Below, piece after piece: positions 36,062 through 37,013 of a stretch of DNA of 37,013 bases. Made by a program: the position numbers and the translations under genes. Under the pieces are notes generated by a model, which saw nothing but the letters and a program-made list of their open reading frames with translations, did not search any database and was not told the origin of the DNA. The stretch comes from Candidatus Parcubacteria bacterium (GTDB lineage Bacteria; Patescibacteriota; Minisyncoccia; UBA9983), in contig QZIU01000022.1 of the NCBI GenBank assembly GCA_003599625.1, forward strand, positions 1 to 37,013, read 5' to 3'. Positions within the stretch are counted from its first letter, which is position 1; every line of letters begins with the position of its first letter.

Positions 36062-36955
36062 ATGCATCAGAATGAAAACATAGCCCTGAAAAAAATCAGG
36101 GAAAAGGAAAACGAAAGAAAAAGAAAAATAACCTGTTTCATTTCTTCCGGATTTGCTTTTTTGTCTTTCCTTGCCTTCCTGAATGCCTTTTTTAATAAAA
36201 TTATGGAGAAATCGACTTATCAAGGTGTTTCTCCTGTTGTGGTATTTCTGGTTTTTATTTTCTTCGTTGCCATTTATTTTCTCTCGCGATATAAGAGCCA
36301 CACGGCAGCCGCCATTATTCTCATCTCTCTTATCTTTGCCGGCGCTTTTTACACTTCCTACAAATGGGGAGTCAGTGTTCCTCAAAGCTATTTGTTATTC
36401 GCGCTGATATTTATAATGTCTTGGGTGCTAGTTAGCGCCAAGTTTTCTATATTTGCTATTTTATCGGTGGTAGCGTCCGTTATAACATTAACCATCATGC
36501 AAACCAAAGGAATCTTGCCATTCGATAAAACTTGGACGGCAAAGCCTTCCACGCTATGGGACTCGATTTTCAGACTCGGCACACTTGGGGTCATAGCCGC
36601 CATCAGTTGGCTTTACAACCAAGAGATAACCAAATCCCTGAAACGCGCCTGGCAATCGGAGGCCGACCTTCAAAAAGAAAGAGATATGCTGGAGATAAAA
36701 GTGGAGGAAAGAACGGAAGAACTTAAAAATACGCAAATGGAAAAAGCGGTTCAGTTGTACAGGTTCGCGGAATTCGGCCGGATCGCTTCCGGTCTTTTTC
36801 ATGATCTGGTCAATCCATTGACGGCCGTCTCTCTCAATCTGGAAAGTTTAAAGAAAGATGAACTTAAAAAGAAGATCGATAAAGAAATTTGCCTTGAAAG
36901 AATCTCGGACGGCATGTCAAAGCAAAATAGAAATGTCATAGTTCGAGCAATTTAG
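36062..36955 (+). CDS. Membrane histidine kinase, truncated before the ATPase domain
   Basis: From the ATG at 36062 the product is 297 residues. It has a basic start, about six membrane helices (roughly 23-42, 59-79, 86-104, 112-128, 131-150, 170-190), a coiled coil (LQKERDMLEIKVEERTEELK) and a HisKA dimerisation helix with the phospho-accepting histidine in GLFHDLVNPLTAVS near residue 247. The sequence then runs RISDGM and turns into QNRNVIVRAI and a stop. The N, G1 and G2 boxes of the catalytic domain are missing; a full kinase needs about 130 more residues. The break coincides with the first of two direct repeats. The upstream GTG at 36044 lies inside the terminator stem and is rejected. 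Confidence 0.75.
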   Translation: MHQNENIALKKIREKENERKRKITCFISSGFAFLSFLAFLNAFFNKIMEKSTYQGVSPVVVFLVFIFFVAIYFLSRYKSHTAAAIILISLIFAGAFYTSYKWGVSVPQSYLLFALIFIMSWVLVSAKFSIFAILSVVASVITLTIMQTKGILPFDKTWTAKPSTLWDSIFRLGTLGVIAAISWLYNQEITKSLKRAWQSEADLQKERDMLEIKVEERTEELKNTQMEKAVQLYRFAEFGRIASGLFHDLVNPLTAVSLNLESLKKDELKKKIDKEICLERISDGMSKQNRNVIVRAI

Positions 36956-36980
36956 AAATGTCATACTTGACTGATTTCTA
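36928..36980. repeat. Direct repeats and hairpin at the broken end of the kinase gene
   Basis: TAGAAATGTCATA occurs at 36928-36940 and 36953-36965, a 25-base period. The second copy also forms an imperfect palindrome with ATTTCTA at 36974-36980. This could be the end of an insertion sequence that interrupted the kinase gene; the window ends 33 bases later, so no transposase can be seen. Confidence 0.45.
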
Positions 36981-37013
36981 ATTTGATTTTTTAATAAATT
37001 CCGACCGTTTGAT

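Noticed and set aside
1-37013. Reassigned stop codon (TGA as glycine, as in some CPR lineages)
   Set aside because: Genes are full length under the standard code and the second OmpR-type gene ends in TGA at the expected place.

Overview
The window looks like a chromosomal piece from a reduced-genome bacterium of the Candidate Phyla Radiation (Patescibacteria), most likely the Parcubacteria side. The clues are a membrane-anchored oligopeptide-binding protein beside secG, RNase J as the recognisable RNase, small pilin-like genes, a giant fibronectin-type-III surface protein, many tiny toxin-antitoxin modules and almost no Shine-Dalgarno sequences. This placement comes from protein style, not from a marker gene. 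The standard code is used: TAA, TAG and TGA all act as stops.

Layout. 0.1-4.05 kb (+): secG, a solute-binding protein, tRNA-Leu(CAG) and RNase J. 4.06-7.07 kb (-): a pilin gene, a broken pilin fragment, a truncated serine hydrolase, a PemK/MazF-type pair with a palindromic operator and a NYN nuclease. 7.15-12.05 kb: trpS, a decayed nucleotidyltransferase/HEPN remnant, a hemerythrin, a BCAM0308/NMD3-like zinc protein, three small membrane-anchored exported proteins and an RluB/RluF-type pseudouridine synthase. 12.2-18.06 kb (-): one 1,959-residue surface protein. 18.07-25.3 kb (-): HEPN/MNT and RelE-type modules, a MacB-like ATPase and permease split by a four-helix-bundle gene, a YdjM-like membrane protein, RadC and a VTT-domain protein. 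25.3-31.7 kb (-): a FAD oxidoreductase, an ABC-F ATPase and a MacA/MacB-type export operon. 31.8-37 kb: two OmpR-type regulators, a Panacea-type toxin-antitoxin module next to a truncated P-loop kinase, tRNA-Gln(CTG), and a histidine kinase that loses its ATPase domain near the window end.

Two window-wide patterns stand out. First, about eleven genes have a -10 box whose predicted start of transcription falls on or within a few bases of the start codon, often with a -35 such as TTGCTT or TTGCCT. This points to widespread leaderless translation. Second, many intergenic spaces contain short arrays with a strict 7-nt period (TAGGGAC/TAGGTTT, TTTTGAG/CTCAAAA and TTGTAGG/AATTAGC types). Because 7 is not a multiple of 3, the TAG or TGA in each unit rotates through all frames. 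In all five TAGGGAC arrays the neighbouring gene's real stop codon is one of the array's TAGs. Two such arrays form 24-bp inverted repeats around the four-helix-bundle gene, an arrangement like the ORF-bearing intervening sequences of 23S rRNA genes.

How the genes work together: the export operon (FtsX-type permease, ATPase, HlyD-type adaptor) is divergent from an OmpR regulator that may control it. The second OmpR regulator is followed by a 35-residue peptide gene, a terminator-like hairpin and a membrane histidine kinase, which makes a likely two-component locus. No rRNA, CRISPR array or intact transposase was seen.
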